NCBI GenBank assembly: GCA_019119555.1
Contig: DWWU01000041.1
Location: forward strand, 1 to 64,000
DNA: 64,000 nucleotides
Reading direction: 5' to 3'
DNA from: Candidatus Fusicatenibacter intestinigallinarum
Lineage (GTDB): Bacteria > Bacillota > Clostridia > Lachnospirales > Lachnospiraceae
Shown: positions 8,310 to 18,476 of the stretch, in pieces
Position numbering within the stretch: position 1 is the first letter of the stretch
Layout of the letters: each line of letters starts with the position of its first letter
The notes under the pieces: model-generated
What the model saw: the letters and a program-made list of their open reading frames with translations, nothing else
The model's database searches: none
What the model was told of the DNA's origin: nothing
Position numbers and translations under genes: made by a program

Positions 8310-9382
8310 AGAAAGTTGTTTTTGCTTTTCTTCTCCTCGGGGTATATTACGTTGCGGGAATGTATGGAAGCCCGGCGCTGATGGTACTGTTTCTGACGCA
8401 GCTGCTTCTGATGACGGTCATGTTTTTCCTGGCCATGTATCTGAAACGCAGTCTGACAGTGACATTTGCGGAGACGCTTCTGTTTGCGGAGAAAGGGCAG
8501 ACGCTGGTCTGGAATCTGAAGACGTGGAATAAGGGAAGGCTTCCTGTCAGCCGTTTTGCCGTGCGTTTCCGGATTCGTTCCCCGGGGACAGGCCGTGGAA
8601 CCAGAAAGAAAATTTACGGGGACAGCGACTGCGGGGAGGGAATGCTCTCTGCCAGATATCTTCCGGGGCACTGCGGGAAACTTATCTTTCAGGCGGAGAA
8701 AGTCAGGGTGTATGATTATCTTTCTCTGTTTTCCGGCAGAAAACATCTGAAGGATCAGATGGAAGTCCTTGTATTTCCGCAGCGCTGTGTCATGAAGATC
8801 CATATGGAAGCCGGCCTGCCGGAAAACGAAGTGTCCGTCGACCGGAATTCTTTTGCTGCAGGAAACGATTACGGAGAGATCCGGCAGATCCGCGAGTACC
8901 GGCCGGGAGATTCCGTACGCCATATTCACTGGAATCAGACGGCCCGGAGCGGGCAGCTGTGGGTGAAGGAGTATCAGGAAGAATCCGGCAGCCGGATGCA
9001 TCTGTTTCTGGATCTTCGGGAAGCGCCGGAGTGTTCTCCGGCGGAAATGGATGCGTTTTATACGGCGCTCTATGCACTGCTTTCAGGTCTGCTGGAGTGT
9101 ATGGCTGCCGTTCACGTTTTCTGGAATGAGGCAGAAGGGATGTCAGAGGCCGAGATCCGGGATGACGCCGGATGCAGGGAACTGTTTGCCCGGCTGTATG
9201 ACTGCGCGGGGCGCGGGATAAGCGGTAATTCCAGTCAGCCGGGGGCAGAGCCGGAGAATACGATGCGGCTTACCGTCGGCCTTTCGTTGTATGCAGGAAA
9301 CCGGCTGATACGCAGATTTTCCCGGGAAAATCTTCAGGAAGAGCTGGCGCAGGAAGTTTTCATAACCGCCTGGCAGGACTGA
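8306..9382 (+). CDS. DUF58 domain protein, membrane-anchored
   Basis: 358 residues. Two N-terminal hydrophobic helices (FAFLLLGVYYVAG and MVLFLTQLLLMTVMFFLAMY) are followed by a beta-rich region. The hallmark DUF58 motif then appears as IREYRPGDSVRHIHWNQTAR. The start at 8306 overlaps the MoxR stop codon. An open frame extends upstream to 8132, but only inside moxR. DUF58 proteins are the conserved partners of MoxR ATPases and are linked to cell-envelope functions, though no exact activity is established. Confidence 0.9.
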   Translation: MKKVVFAFLLLGVYYVAGMYGSPALMVLFLTQLLLMTVMFFLAMYLKRSLTVTFAETLLFAEKGQTLVWNLKTWNKGRLPVSRFAVRFRIRSPGTGRGTRKKIYGDSDCGEGMLSARYLPGHCGKLIFQAEKVRVYDYLSLFSGRKHLKDQMEVLVFPQRCVMKIHMEAGLPENEVSVDRNSFAAGNDYGEIRQIREYRPGDSVRHIHWNQTARSGQLWVKEYQEESGSRMHLFLDLREAPECSPAEMDAFYTALYALLSGLLECMAAVHVFWNEAEGMSEAEIRDDAGCRELFARLYDCAGRGISGNSSQPGAEPENTMRLTVGLSLYAGNRLIRRFSRENLQEELAQEVFITAWQD

Positions 9383-9391
9383 ACGGCTGCC

Positions 9392-9418
9392 GTAACCGTT
9401 CCGCTGGCTGAGGGTCAC
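9392..9418. repeat. Family A palindrome, copy 3 (degenerate)
   Basis: GTAACCGTTCCGC facing GGCTGAGGGTCAC. One base is missing on the right arm. It lies between the DUF58 and transglutaminase-like genes. Confidence 0.55.
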
Positions 9419-9450
9419 GGACAGATGAAGATAGGAGAGGATTCGGACGA

Positions 9451-11721
9451 ATGAAAACGGACAAAAGGGAAAGAAAGAGGAGGGAAAACAGGGGAGTGCA
9501 GGAACTGGCATTTCTCCTTGCGGGAATCTGCAGCGTTCTTCTGGTGCTGTGGGATCTGCCGTACGTTTTTCTGTCGCCTGCGGTGGCTGTGGCCGCTGTG
9601 CTTCTCTGCGCAGGGCTGTATGCTTTGCGGACTGTCCGTCCGGGATGGATTTTTTACGGAGAAGCAGGCAGTCTTCTGGTCTGCCTTCTGGCAGCCGTCG
9701 TCCGGCGGAGGAAATTTGACCGTCAGATACAGGCGCTTCTCAGAAGTCTGACGGATACCGCCGCCCGGGGAGAAGAAAATGTGACGTTTGCGGCGCTGCT
9801 TCTTTCCGGCGTTCTTGTTGTCCTTTTCTTCCAGATGGAAATGGTATGGAAACAGCACTGGTTTCCTTATCTTGTGACGATGGCGGTTCTTGCAGTGACT
9901 CCTCTGTTTGGGATCAGAATCGGAATGCTGCCGGTGCTTGCGGGACTTGTATTTCAGGTGCTTTTCTGGAGCGTTCACGGCGGAACGCGGAGCTCCCGGG
10001 AGGAAAGAAGGCAGAAAAGAGAAAGAGAGCAGAAAAGAGAACGCCGGCTGAGGGGAAAGTGTACTGCTTTCACAGGTGCGGCTCTTGCAGTTCTGACAGC
10101 AGTTTCCTGCCTGATTACAGCGTTGTGGGGAACAGGGCTTTCCCAGGCAGCCTCCGACGGAGAGGGCTTTCTGTCGCGAAGTGTCCGGAGAATGACAGGG
10201 ATAGCGGAAATTCCCGTCTCTGACGGTCATGTGAGCGGAGGAAACAATTATCGCACGGGAGAAACACAGCTGGAGGTGATTCTTCTGACACAGCCGACGG
10301 AAACCTTGTATCTGAAAGGATTCTCCGGCGGCGACTATACAGGGGGAGAATGGGAACTTGCGGAAGAAGGACCTCTGTTTGATGAAATCGCCAGGGAGCT
10401 TGAGTGGGTGGAATGGGCATCCTGGATCCGGGGAATTTATTCCACTCTTTACTTTTCGATGAATGAAACTACAACGGAACAGATGCCGAGAACAGTATTT
10501 CTGCATCATATCGGACAGAACTACCAGACGCTTTACACGCCGTATTACAGCGGATGGGCGGAGTATAGAAATCTGCAGCAGTCAGGATATGGGTATAACT
10601 ATTACGAGGAAAGTGAGATGGCCATCGACTGGGATAACATTCCTGAAGATTACACAACGGTGAGAGACTGGTACCGTCAGGTGGGAGATACTTATATGGA
10701 AGTGATGCCGGAGACCTATACGCAGGTGCCGGAGAACCTTCTGCCCAGGCTGACGGAACTGTGCGCCCGGAACCCGATGAATTCCCGGGAGGAGGTCACG
10801 GCTTTTCTTCAGACATTGTTCCAGTCAACGCTTTCCTATACCCTGACGCCGGGGAGAGCGCCGCTGAATGAGGATATTGTGGAATACTTCCTGTTCGAAA
10901 GCAGGGAAGGCTACTGTGTTCATTTTACCTCTGCCGCAACGTTGATTTACCGTCTGTATGGGATTCCGGCCCGTTACGCCGCCGGTTATGCGGTTCAGCC
11001 GTCTGCATTTTTGGAACAGGAGGACGGAACATGGAGAGCGAAAGTTACGGACGAATCTGCTCACGCATGGACGGAGCTTTATCTGGAGGAATATGGCTGG
11101 ACGCCCGTGGATGTAACTCCTGCGTCCGACGGAGCGTACCACATATCCTATCCTGGGCTTGATGCAGGAACCCTGGCGGGGCTCTCCGATGGAATACGTC
11201 TTAATCTGAGCGTGTCCTCTGAGACGGCGGGTAGCGCCGGAAGTACAGAGACGGGTAACCGGACAGAAGGCGCCGACGGCTTTGACACGTTCACCATTGA
11301 CCTGTCCGGTTACCACGACCAGATCCTCGTTCTGTCGGCTGTCAGCGTGGAAACGCTGCTTCTTCTTCCTGCTTTTCTGGATTATCGCCGGCTCCGGAGA
11401 AGAAAGCAGATGGAACAGATGAGCTGCCGGAGGATTTTCGGACGCTTCCTGAATATGCTCCATGACGCCGGTCGCCTGACCGGCTGCCAGGGGACAGAGA
11501 AAGATTTCCCTGCCAGACTTGCCCGGGAGATCCCTTCCATGACTTCGGAAGAAGCGAACCGCCTGACGGAGATTGTCCGGCGCGCCGCTTACGGAAAAGA
11601 AGCTCCTTCCCGGGAGGAAACGGAATATGTCCGCGGTCTTTATCTGCGGACTGCCGATCAGCTCTGCGAGGAGCTCAAAGGACTGAAAAAGCTGTGGTTT
11701 CAATATCTGAAAGCATATTAG
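9451..11721 (+). CDS. Transglutaminase-like membrane protein (DUF3488/TgpA-like)
   Basis: 756 residues. About six hydrophobic helices occupy the first 235 residues, interrupted by a very basic loop near 185-205. A large extracellular part follows, then one more helix near 620-640 and a cytoplasmic tail. The transglutaminase-like catalytic triad is intact: Cys489 (EGYCVHFTSAATL), His538 (ESAHAWTELY) and Asp554 (WTPVDVTPA). The surface domain probably acts on wall or surface proteins as a transamidase or protease. It is the third gene of the MoxR-DUF58 trio, which is the standard arrangement for this family. The start follows AGGAGAGG. Confidence 0.88.
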   Translation: MKTDKRERKRRENRGVQELAFLLAGICSVLLVLWDLPYVFLSPAVAVAAVLLCAGLYALRTVRPGWIFYGEAGSLLVCLLAAVVRRRKFDRQIQALLRSLTDTAARGEENVTFAALLLSGVLVVLFFQMEMVWKQHWFPYLVTMAVLAVTPLFGIRIGMLPVLAGLVFQVLFWSVHGGTRSSREERRQKREREQKRERRLRGKCTAFTGAALAVLTAVSCLITALWGTGLSQAASDGEGFLSRSVRRMTGIAEIPVSDGHVSGGNNYRTGETQLEVILLTQPTETLYLKGFSGGDYTGGEWELAEEGPLFDEIARELEWVEWASWIRGIYSTLYFSMNETTTEQMPRTVFLHHIGQNYQTLYTPYYSGWAEYRNLQQSGYGYNYYEESEMAIDWDNIPEDYTTVRDWYRQVGDTYMEVMPETYTQVPENLLPRLTELCARNPMNSREEVTAFLQTLFQSTLSYTLTPGRAPLNEDIVEYFLFESREGYCVHFTSAATLIYRLYGIPARYAAGYAVQPSAFLEQEDGTWRAKVTDESAHAWTELYLEEYGWTPVDVTPASDGAYHISYPGLDAGTLAGLSDGIRLNLSVSSETAGSAGSTETGNRTEGADGFDTFTIDLSGYHDQILVLSAVSVETLLLLPAFLDYRRLRRRKQMEQMSCRRIFGRFLNMLHDAGRLTGCQGTEKDFPARLAREIPSMTSEEANRLTEIVRRAAYGKEAPSREETEYVRGLYLRTADQLCEELKGLKKLWFQYLKAY

Positions 11722-11724
11722 AGG

Positions 11725-11751
11725 CAACCGTTCAGCCTTCTGAACGGTTAC
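11725..11751. repeat. Family A palindrome, copy 4
   Basis: CAACCGTTCAG pairs with CTGAACGGTTA around a short centre. The stem uses C-G where copy 1 uses A-T, a compensatory change. A second hairpin, CTGTCAGA / TCTGACAG, spans 11751-11795. Confidence 0.7.
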
Positions 11752-11804
11752 TGTCAGAGCTCAGGGCCTGACCGCAACAGGGAGTTTTCTGACAGATGAC
11801 AAAG

Positions 11805-11854
11805 AAAAAAGACGTTCCTTTTCCTGAAGATTACGGAAAAGGAACGTCTTTTTT
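11805..11854. terminator. Bidirectional terminator between convergent genes
   Basis: A perfect 20-bp stem (11805-11824 with 11835-11854) starts with six A and ends with six T, so it works in both directions. It serves the transglutaminase-like gene (plus) and the activase gene (minus). Confidence 0.9.
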
Positions 11855-11856
11855 AA

Positions 11857-11883
11857 ATTACGGGAAACTTCGTTCCCTGTTAT
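11857..11883. repeat. Family D palindrome, copy 1
   Basis: ATTACGGGAAAC followed by a TTC loop and GTTCCCTGTTAT. Related copies lie at 30225 and 46396. It is downstream of the activase stop codon. Confidence 0.6.
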
Positions 11884-11928
11884 TTAAAAAGGTTTGATTT
11901 CGGCCTGCCTGCCGGATGTCTGATCCGG

Positions 11929-14900
11929 TCAGGCATCTTTCTCAAGCTCTGCCGCAAGATTCTTGTTAGCGGTGGAGAGCATCAGTTTAATACGGTTCAG
12001 CTGATTTACCTCGGATGCACCGGGGTCATAATCGACAGCCACGATATTTGCTTTCGGATATTCTTTCCGGATCGCTTTGATAACGCCCTTGCCGACGATA
12101 TGGTTCGGCAGACATGCGAACGGCTGCGTACATACGATGTTGAAAACGCCGCTGTGAATCAGCTCCATCATCTCGCCGGTCAGGAACCATCCTTCGCCGG
12201 TCTGGTTTCCGACGGACACGATCGGCGAAGCGTAACGTGCCAGATCCTGGATGCGTGCCGGCGGATCGAAATGTCTGCTCTTTTTGAATTCGTCCACTGC
12301 CGCGCTGCGCAGCCAGTCAATGGCTTTCAGCCCGGCGTTTGACAGCATTGCCGTTGATTTCTTTGCTCCGAGATACTCCGCCTTGAAATTGGAGTTGTAA
12401 AAGCTGTAGCAGAAGAAGTCGATCAGATCCGGGACCACTGCCTCCGCGCCTTCCTTCTCCAGAAGTTCCGCCAGATGATTGTTGGCTGCCGGAAGAAATT
12501 TTACGAGAATCTCACCGACGATTCCGACCCGCGGTTTCTTTTCATCGGTAATCGGAATATTGTCAAAATCACGGATCATTGTGCGGCAGATCTGTTTGAA
12601 CCGGTTGTGGCTCATACGTTTGCCTGAGACAAATTCGATACAGATCTTTTCCCATTTTTTATGTAACCGGTCGGTGGTTCCTTTTTTCTGCTCGTAGGGG
12701 CGCATCCGGTAGGTACACCGCATCATGATATCGCCGAACTCAGCCGCATAACACAGACGGCGTGCCAGCTCCGGAGTGATTTTGAATCCCGGATTCTCCT
12801 CAAGACCGCTCAGGTTTACTGAGATCACAGGAATCTGAGCCATATCTGCTTTCTCCAGGGCTCTCCGGATGAATCCGATGTAATTGGATGCACGGCATCC
12901 GCCGCCGGTCTGGCTCATAATCACGGCCACGCGGTTCAGATCGTATTTCCCTGACAGCAGCGCCTGCATAATCTGACCGACCACCATCAGAGACGGATAG
13001 CAGGCATCATTGTTGACGTATTTCAGACCCACATCTACGGCTTCCTTGTTGTCGTTGGGAAGCACTTCCAGATGGTAGCCGCAGGCGTTGAATGCCGGCT
13101 GCAGCAGATTAAAGTGGATCGGCGACATCTGAGGACAGAGGATCGTGTAATCCTTCCGCATCTCTTTTGTGAACACCGGTTTCTTGATGGACGCCGGAAG
13201 AATATCTCTCGGTTCGTCCTTTTTCTCATGGGCGCGGATTGCAGCCAGCAGAGAACGGACACGGATACGGGCGGCGCCCAGGTTGTTGACCTCGTCGATC
13301 TTCAGGCAGGTGTAAATTTTGCCGCTGTTGGTCAGGATTTCGTAGACCTGATCCGTGGTAACCGCATCGAGACCGCAGCCGAAAGAATTCAGCTGAATCA
13401 GATCCAGATTCTCCTGCGTCTTTACAAAATTGGCCGCCGCATACAGGCGTGTGTGATACATCCACTGGTCATTGACGCGAAGCGGCCGCTCCAGCGGAGC
13501 CAGATGGGAGACAGAATCCTCCGTCAGAACACACAGGCCATAGGAGTTGATCATATCCGGGATTCCGTGATGGATTTCCGGATCGATATGGTAAGGACGT
13601 CCCGCCAGCACGATACCGCGGCGTCCGGTTTCTTTCATATAGCGAAGAGTTTCCTCTCCCTTTTTCTGAATGTCCCTGCGCGCCCGGGCAAGCTCCTGCC
13701 ATGCCGCGTGAACGGCAGCCCGGACTTCCTGCTCCGGAATTGCGGAAAACTCTTTTACCAGGCCATCCGCCGCAATGGACTCACTGGTCAGGGCAAGGAA
13801 CGGATTGCGGAACACAATGGTCGGATCGTTCAGTTCATCCACGTTGTTTTTGATGTTCTCCGCATAGGAGGTGACGATCGGACAGTTGTAGTGGTTGACG
13901 GCATCCGGAAATTCATTCCGCTCGTAAGGAATGCAGGGATAAAAGATAAATTTGACCCCATGTTTCAGCAGCCAGGTCACATGTCCGTGGGCGAGCTTCG
14001 CCGGATAGCATTCGGACTCGCTGGGGATGGATTCGATGCCGAGCTCATAAATTTTTCTGGTGGAGGTTGGCGAAAGTACAACCTGATACTTCAGTTTCGT
14101 AAAGAAAGTGAACCAGAACGGATAGTTTTCAAACATGTTCAGCACACGGGGGATTCCCACTTTTCCGCGGACAGCTTCGTCTTCCGGAAGCGGGGTATAT
14201 CCGAAGATCGTCTTGTATTTGTACTCAAACAGGTTCGGAATATGATCCTTGTTCTTTTCCTTTCCGATTCCGCGCTCACAGCGGTTGCCGCTGATGTACT
14301 GGCGTCCGCCGGAAAACTTATTGATGGTCAGACGGCAGTTGTTGGTGCAGCCTTTGCAGTTAGCCATCGTTGTGGAATATTTCAGCGTATTGATCTTTTC
14401 GATCGGAAGCATCGTGGTTTCTTTGTCTGTGCTGTAGCGCTCCCGTGCGATCAGCGCGGCGCCGAACGCTCCCATGATTCCGGCAATGTCCGGACGGATC
14501 GCTTCGCAGTCAGCAATGCGCTCAAAGCTCCGGAGCACTGCGTCGTTATAGAAAGTACCGCCCTGGACAACAATATGACGGCCAAGCTCTGTCGCATCGG
14601 AAACCTTGATGACTTTATACAGTGCGTTTTTGATTACCGAGTAGGCAAGACCGGCGGAGATATCTGCAACGGACGCGCCTTCTTTCTGCGCCTGCTTCAC
14701 CTTTGAGTTCATAAATACGGTACACCGTGTTCCAAGATCGATGGGATGTTTTGCAAACAGGGCTTCATGGGCGAAATCCTGAACGCTGTAGTTCAGCGAC
14801 TGGGCAAAGTTTTCAATGAAAGAGCCGCAGCCGGAGGAACATGCCTCATTCAGCTGCACGCTGTCGACGGTGCCGTTTTTGATCTTGATACATTTCATAT

Positions 14901-16176
14901 CCTGTCCGCCGATATCAAGGATACAGTCCACTTCCGGATCAAAGAACGCAGCCGCATAATAATGAGAGATCGTCTCCACCTCGCCCTCGTCCAGCAGAAG
15001 CGCGGCTTTGATCAGCGCCTCTCCGTAGCCGGTGGAGCAGGAGTAAGCGATATGTGCGCTGTCCGGCATCTGCTCATAGATTTCCTGAATGGCGCGGATG
15101 GAAGTTGCCAGAGGATTTCCGTTATTGTTGCTGTAGAAAGAATACAGCAGGGAACCGTCCTCGCCCACAAGCGCTGCTTTTGTGGTGGTGGAGCCGGCGT
15201 CAATGCCCAGATAGCAGTTTCCCTCATAAGTGGAGAGATCGGCGGTAGCCACATTGTTGACGCTCTGGCGCTCCAGAAACCTGTCGTAATCCTCCTGGGT
15301 GGCAAACAGAGGCTCCATACGGGCAACCTCGAACTCCAGGGTAACCTTTTCCTCCATGCGCTTCTGAAGCGCAGACAGGGATACGGAAACTTTCTCATCT
15401 GCGTTCATCGCGGAGCCCATCGCTGCAAACAGATGGGAATTTTCCGGAGCGATTGTGTGTTCCTCATCCAGTTTCAGCGTGCGGACAAACGCCGCTTTCA
15501 GCTCGGAAAGAAAGTGCAGCGGACCTCCGAGAAACGCCACATGGCCGCGGATCGGCTTTCCGCAGGCAAGACCGGAGATGGTCTGGTTGACAACCGCCTG
15601 GAAAATGGACGCCGCAAGGTCTTCCTTGGTGGCGCCGTCATTGATCAGCGGCTGAATATCGGTCTTTGCGAACACGCCGCAGCGCGCGGCGATCGGGTAG
15701 ATGGCCCTGTATTTTTTTGCGTATTCATTCAGGCCGGTTGCGTCGCACTGAAGCAGGGAAGCCATCTGGTCGATGAAGGAGCCGGTTCCGCCGGCACAGA
15801 TTCCGTTCATACGCTGCTCCACATTGCCGCCCTCAAAATAAATGATTTTTGCATCCTCACCGCCCAGCTCGATGGCCACGTCTGTCTGCGGAGCCAGCGC
15901 CTTCAGAGAAGTGGATACGGCGATGACTTCCTGGACAAACGGTATTTCCAGATGCTTTGCCAGGGTAAGACCGCCGGAGCCGGTGATGACCGGATGCAGT
16001 GTATGTTCACCGATCTGCTCATATGCTTTCCTGAGCAGATGGGCCAGTGTCTCCTGGATATTGGCGTAGTGACGCTCATAGTCGGAAAACAGAAGGTTCT
16101 GCGCTTCATCCAGAATGGCGATTTTTACGGTGGTGGAACCGATGTCGATTCCAAGATTGTATGTTTTTTCGTTCAT
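11929..16176 (-). CDS. Giant 2-hydroxyacyl-CoA dehydratase activase-like protein (two BcrAD ATPase domains + DUF2229)
   Basis: 1415 residues. Two ASKHA-type ATPase domains of the BadF/BadG/BcrA/BcrD family lie at about 5-260 ([15 protein letters not shown]) and 323-575 ([16 protein letters not shown]). Each keeps the cysteine positions that bind a bridging 4Fe-4S cluster in known activases ([12 protein letters not shown] with [16 protein letters not shown] with GTRCTVF). A Cys-rich stretch CKGCTNNC lies near 605-615, then a DUF2229 region, and a C-terminal half resembling dehydratase subunit folds. Known short relatives inject an electron into 2-hydroxyacyl-CoA dehydratases. What this large fused form activates is unknown. 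Its ATG at 16176 has AAGGAG about 11 bases upstream. No dehydratase gene is adjacent. Confidence 0.88.
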   Translation of the reverse strand: MNEKTYNLGIDIGSTTVKIAILDEAQNLLFSDYERHYANIQETLAHLLRKAYEQIGEHTLHPVITGSGGLTLAKHLEIPFVQEVIAVSTSLKALAPQTDVAIELGGEDAKIIYFEGGNVEQRMNGICAGGTGSFIDQMASLLQCDATGLNEYAKKYRAIYPIAARCGVFAKTDIQPLINDGATKEDLAASIFQAVVNQTISGLACGKPIRGHVAFLGGPLHFLSELKAAFVRTLKLDEEHTIAPENSHLFAAMGSAMNADEKVSVSLSALQKRMEEKVTLEFEVARMEPLFATQEDYDRFLERQSVNNVATADLSTYEGNCYLGIDAGSTTTKAALVGEDGSLLYSFYSNNNGNPLATSIRAIQEIYEQMPDSAHIAYSCSTGYGEALIKAALLLDEGEVETISHYYAAAFFDPEVDCILDIGGQDMKCIKIKNGTVDSVQLNEACSSGCGSFIENFAQSLNYSVQDFAHEALFAKHPIDLGTRCTVFMNSKVKQAQKEGASVADISAGLAYSVIKNALYKVIKVSDATELGRHIVVQGGTFYNDAVLRSFERIADCEAIRPDIAGIMGAFGAALIARERYSTDKETTMLPIEKINTLKYSTTMANCKGCTNNCRLTINKFSGGRQYISGNRCERGIGKEKNKDHIPNLFEYKYKTIFGYTPLPEDEAVRGKVGIPRVLNMFENYPFWFTFFTKLKYQVVLSPTSTRKIYELGIESIPSESECYPAKLAHGHVTWLLKHGVKFIFYPCIPYERNEFPDAVNHYNCPIVTSYAENIKNNVDELNDPTIVFRNPFLALTSESIAADGLVKEFSAIPEQEVRAAVHAAWQELARARRDIQKKGEETLRYMKETGRRGIVLAGRPYHIDPEIHHGIPDMINSYGLCVLTEDSVSHLAPLERPLRVNDQWMYHTRLYAAANFVKTQENLDLIQLNSFGCGLDAVTTDQVYEILTNSGKIYTCLKIDEVNNLGAARIRVRSLLAAIRAHEKKDEPRDILPASIKKPVFTKEMRKDYTILCPQMSPIHFNLLQPAFNACGYHLEVLPNDNKEAVDVGLKYVNNDACYPSLMVVGQIMQALLSGKYDLNRVAVIMSQTGGGCRASNYIGFIRRALEKADMAQIPVISVNLSGLEENPGFKITPELARRLCYAAEFGDIMMRCTYRMRPYEQKKGTTDRLHKKWEKICIEFVSGKRMSHNRFKQICRTMIRDFDNIPITDEKKPRVGIVGEILVKFLPAANNHLAELLEKEGAEAVVPDLIDFFCYSFYNSNFKAEYLGAKKSTAMLSNAGLKAIDWLRSAAVDEFKKSRHFDPPARIQDLARYASPIVSVGNQTGEGWFLTGEMMELIHSGVFNIVCTQPFACLPNHIVGKGVIKAIRKEYPKANIVAVDYDPGASEVNQLNRIKLMLSTANKNLAAELEKDA

Positions 16177-16326
16177 AGATGCTCATTCTCCTTACTAAAT
16201 TCCATGACATCAGAATAAGTGCTCCGGTGTGAATTCCCGTAAAAAAACAGGATTGCCGACCGTCCGAAGACAGTGGCAATGATGAGGAATCCGCACAGAG
16301 CGCTATATTAAGTAGGAATCGTACAC

Positions 16327-16355
16327 ATTATACGACAAAAGCCGAGGAAATACAA
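16327..16355 (-). promoter_or_regulatory. Promoter of the activase gene
   Basis: TTGTAT (16350-16355), 17-bp spacer, TATAAT (16327-16332) on the minus strand. It leaves a leader of about 140 bases before the start at 16176. Confidence 0.7.
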
Positions 16356-16472
16356 ATGGAAAAACCAGGCGTCAATCTTATTTTTTTATAAAATGTGCAT
16401 AAAGGGAAGAGAGAAGCGTCAGTGAAAACTGTCAGAAACAGCGCCCCAATTCCTGTTCTGGCAACCGTGCGG

Positions 16473-16493
16473 GTATCCGGCCATTGAAAATTT
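16473..16493 (-). repeat. Family B element, copy 1 (minus orientation)
   Basis: Read on the minus strand, ATTTTCAATGGCCGGATACC matches the family B core found near 25527, 50112 and 62684. It abuts the tgt promoter. Confidence 0.6.
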
Positions 16494-16495
16494 TA

Positions 16496-16524
16496 TTGAA
16501 AATTGTGCGGGGAGACGGTATAAT
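16496..16524 (+). promoter_or_regulatory. Promoter of tgt
   Basis: TTGAAA (16496-16501), 17-bp spacer, TATAAT (16519-16524). In the leader, GCGGAA (16542-16547) can pair with TTCCGC (16562-16567), followed by GGATTTTT. This is a possible attenuator. Confidence 0.75.
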
Positions 16525-16598
16525 AGGGAGAATGTATACCTGCGGAAGAAGGATCTGTCCGTTCCGCGGCGGATTTTTGAAGAGAAAGGACGTTTTGG

Positions 16599-17741
16599 AT
16601 GGGAAAGTATAGAATTCTGGCGGAGGAAGGACGTGCAAAGAGAGCGGAGTTTGAGACGGTTCACGGGACGATTCAGACGCCGGTGTTTATGAATGTGGGG
16701 ACGGCGGCGGCAATCAAGGGCGCGGTTTCCACAATGGATCTGCAGGAGATCAAGACACAGGTGGAGCTGTCGAACACGTACCATCTTCATGTGCGGCCGG
16801 GAGATGAGATCGTGAAAAAAATGGGAGGCCTGCACAAGTTTATGGTCTGGGACAAACCGATTCTTACAGATTCCGGCGGGTTTCAGGTGTTCTCTCTGGC
16901 CGGACTGAGGAAGATTAAGGAGGAAGGCGTTTATTTCAACTCCCATGTGGACGGACGCAAAATTTTCATGGGGCCGGAGGAGAGCATGCAGATTCAGTCG
17001 AATCTGGCGTCAACGATCGCGATGGCGTTTGACGAGTGCCCTTCCAGCGTCGCCGACAGAAAGTATGTGCAGGATTCGGTGGACCGGACGGCGCGGTGGC
17101 TGCTTCGCTGCAAAAAGAAGATGCAGGAGCTGAATCAGCGCGAGGATACGATCAATCCGCATCAGATGCTGTTCGGGATCAACCAAGGGGCGATCTATGC
17201 GGATATCCGGATCGATCACGCGAAAAGGATCCGTGAGATGGATCTGGACGGTTATGCGGTCGGCGGTCTTGCGGTCGGTGAAAGTCATGAGGAAATGTAC
17301 CATATTCTGGAAGAAGTGGTTCCCTATCTCCCGAAGGACAAGCCGACGTATCTGATGGGCGTCGGAACGCCGGCGAATATTCTGGAAGGGGTGGAACGGG
17401 GCATTGACTTTTTTGACTGCGTATACCCCAGCAGAAACGGACGGCACGGACATGTTTATACCAACAGCGGCAAGCTGAATCTGTTCAACCAGAAATACGA
17501 GCTGGATCCCCGCCCCATCGAGGAAGGCTGCCAGTGTCCGGCCTGCCGTCATTACAGCAGGGCGTACATCCGCCATCTGCTGAAGGCGAAAGAGATGCTG
17601 GGTATGCGGCTCTGTGTTCTGCACAACCTGTATTTCTACAATAATATGATGGAAGAAATCCGCACCGCTCTGGAGGAAGGCCGTTTTGCGGAGTACAAGC
17701 GGGCGAAACTGGATGGCATGATGGAATCCTCCGGCCGTTGA
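16599..17741 (+). CDS. tgt: tRNA-guanine transglycosylase (queuine/preQ1)
   Basis: 380 residues. Bacterial Tgt exchanges guanine-34 of GUN-anticodon tRNAs for preQ1 on the way to queuosine. The substrate-binding aspartate is in ILTDSGGFQVFSLAGL and the nucleophile region reads DCVYPSRNGRHGHVYT. The zinc site is CxCxxC followed by His (GCQCPACRHYSRAYIRHLL to LCVLHNLYFYN). The start ATG at 16599 follows AAAGGA. The stop codon TGA lies exactly at the edge of a family B repeat. yajC follows, as in many bacteria, but behind its own promoter. Confidence 0.97.
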   Translation: MGKYRILAEEGRAKRAEFETVHGTIQTPVFMNVGTAAAIKGAVSTMDLQEIKTQVELSNTYHLHVRPGDEIVKKMGGLHKFMVWDKPILTDSGGFQVFSLAGLRKIKEEGVYFNSHVDGRKIFMGPEESMQIQSNLASTIAMAFDECPSSVADRKYVQDSVDRTARWLLRCKKKMQELNQREDTINPHQMLFGINQGAIYADIRIDHAKRIREMDLDGYAVGGLAVGESHEEMYHILEEVVPYLPKDKPTYLMGVGTPANILEGVERGIDFFDCVYPSRNGRHGHVYTNSGKLNLFNQKYELDPRPIEEGCQCPACRHYSRAYIRHLLKAKEMLGMRLCVLHNLYFYNNMMEEIRTALEEGRFAEYKRAKLDGMMESSGR

Positions 17742-17768
17742 AAATCGCTTCGCGATGGGCCGGATGCC
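17739..17768 (+). repeat. Family B element, copy 2, fused to the tgt stop codon
   Basis: TTGAAAATCGCTTCGCGATG then GGCCGGATGCC. ATCGC and GCGAT form a hairpin with a TTC loop. The TGA of tgt is the second to fourth base of the element; mscS ends the same way at 30094. Confidence 0.7.
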
Positions 17769-17778
17769 TGCAGGAACC

Positions 17779-17815
17779 ATACTTTCATACGGTTTGTACA
17801 GGGAATGCACAGACC
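17779..17815 (-). repeat. Family C palindrome, copy 1 (reverse orientation)
   Basis: Read in reverse, GGTCTGTGCATT is followed by CTGTACAAACC and a tail GTATGAAAGTAT. It matches copies at 38825 and 61454, including the tail beyond the hairpin. It is joined directly to the family B element before it. Confidence 0.7.
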
Positions 17816-17859
17816 TGACTGCATGGCAGCCCATTTTTAAACAAAATTCCAGAAAAGGG

Positions 17860-17888
17860 TTGCCGAAACGGCAAATATTGTGTATTAT
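17860..17888 (+). promoter_or_regulatory. Promoter of yajC
   Basis: TTGCCG (17860-17865), 17-bp spacer, TATTAT (17883-17888). TTGCCG also forms a small hairpin with CGGCAA inside the spacer. Confidence 0.6.
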
Positions 17889-17946
17889 GGATATAGTTTT
17901 TTCCGATATGGGGAAAGCGAGTTGTTAAAAAGCAGGAGGAATGGAA

Positions 17947-18309
17947 ATGTTAATTGCAAGCAGCAGTTCTGCTTCGGGCGCATATGGCATGGGTTCAATG
18001 CTGATCTGGATTGTTGTCATGATCGCCATGTTCTATTTTCTGCTGATTCGTCCGCAGAAAAAAGAGCAGAAAAAGGTACAGGCAATGCTCAGCGAGATGG
18101 CAGTAGGTGATGCAGTTGTCACTACGGGAGGATTCTACGGAATCATTATTGATATTACAGAGGAAGACGTGATCGTCGAGTTTGGAAATAACAAAAACTG
18201 CCGGATTCCGATGCGCAAGAGCGCAATCGCTGAGGTGGAAAAGCCGGAGCTGGCTACTTCCGAGACCAAGGACAAGGAAGAAAAGAAAAAGGACGAAAAA
18301 AAGAAATAA
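17947..18309 (+). CDS. yajC: Preprotein translocase accessory subunit YajC
   Basis: 120 residues with one N-terminal membrane helix (MLIWIVVMIAMFYFLLI) followed by the family signature RPQKKEQKKVQAML and a small beta domain. The tail is a highly charged run of Lys and Glu. YajC associates with SecDF-SecYEG at the membrane. ATG at 17947 was preferred over ATG at 17941 because AGGAGG would be too close to the first. It has its own promoter and a strong terminator follows. Confidence 0.93.
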   Translation: MLIASSSSASGAYGMGSMLIWIVVMIAMFYFLLIRPQKKEQKKVQAMLSEMAVGDAVVTTGGFYGIIIDITEEDVIVEFGNNKNCRIPMRKSAIAEVEKPELATSETKDKEEKKKDEKKK

Positions 18310-18350
18310 ATCTGCGGAACAGTTACACAAAATAATACTGCAGAATCATG

Positions 18351-18396
18351 TATGGCGCCACGAAATTTTCAGTGTTGTGGCGCCATATTTGCTTTT
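18351..18396 (+). terminator. Terminator after yajC
   Basis: An 11-bp perfect stem, TATGGCGCCAC (18351-18361) with GTGGCGCCATA (18377-18387), followed by TTTGCTTTTT. A GGAACAGTTAC half-copy of family A lies just before it at about 18315. Confidence 0.85.
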
Positions 18397-18410
18397 TATA
18401 CAAATTTTTA

Positions 18411-18439
18411 TTGAAATCACCCTAAAAATGCCGTATTAT
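18411..18439 (+). promoter_or_regulatory. Promoter of the leuB-ilvD-ilvB genes
   Basis: TTGAAA (18411-18416), 17-bp spacer, TATTAT (18434-18439), about 38 bases before the leuB start. No T-box or other leader structure fits in so short a leader. Confidence 0.7.
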
Positions 18440-18476
18440 ATAACCTAAGAATTCTTTGAGGAAAGAGGTAGAGGTT

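Noticed and set aside
14746-16218. 490-codon plus-strand open frame opposite the activase gene
   Set aside because: It is antisense to a strongly conserved protein, has no ribosome-binding site and no family signature.
18310-18476. T-box or leucine attenuator before leuB
   Set aside because: The leader after the promoter is under 40 bases and lacks T-box motifs or a run of Leu codons.
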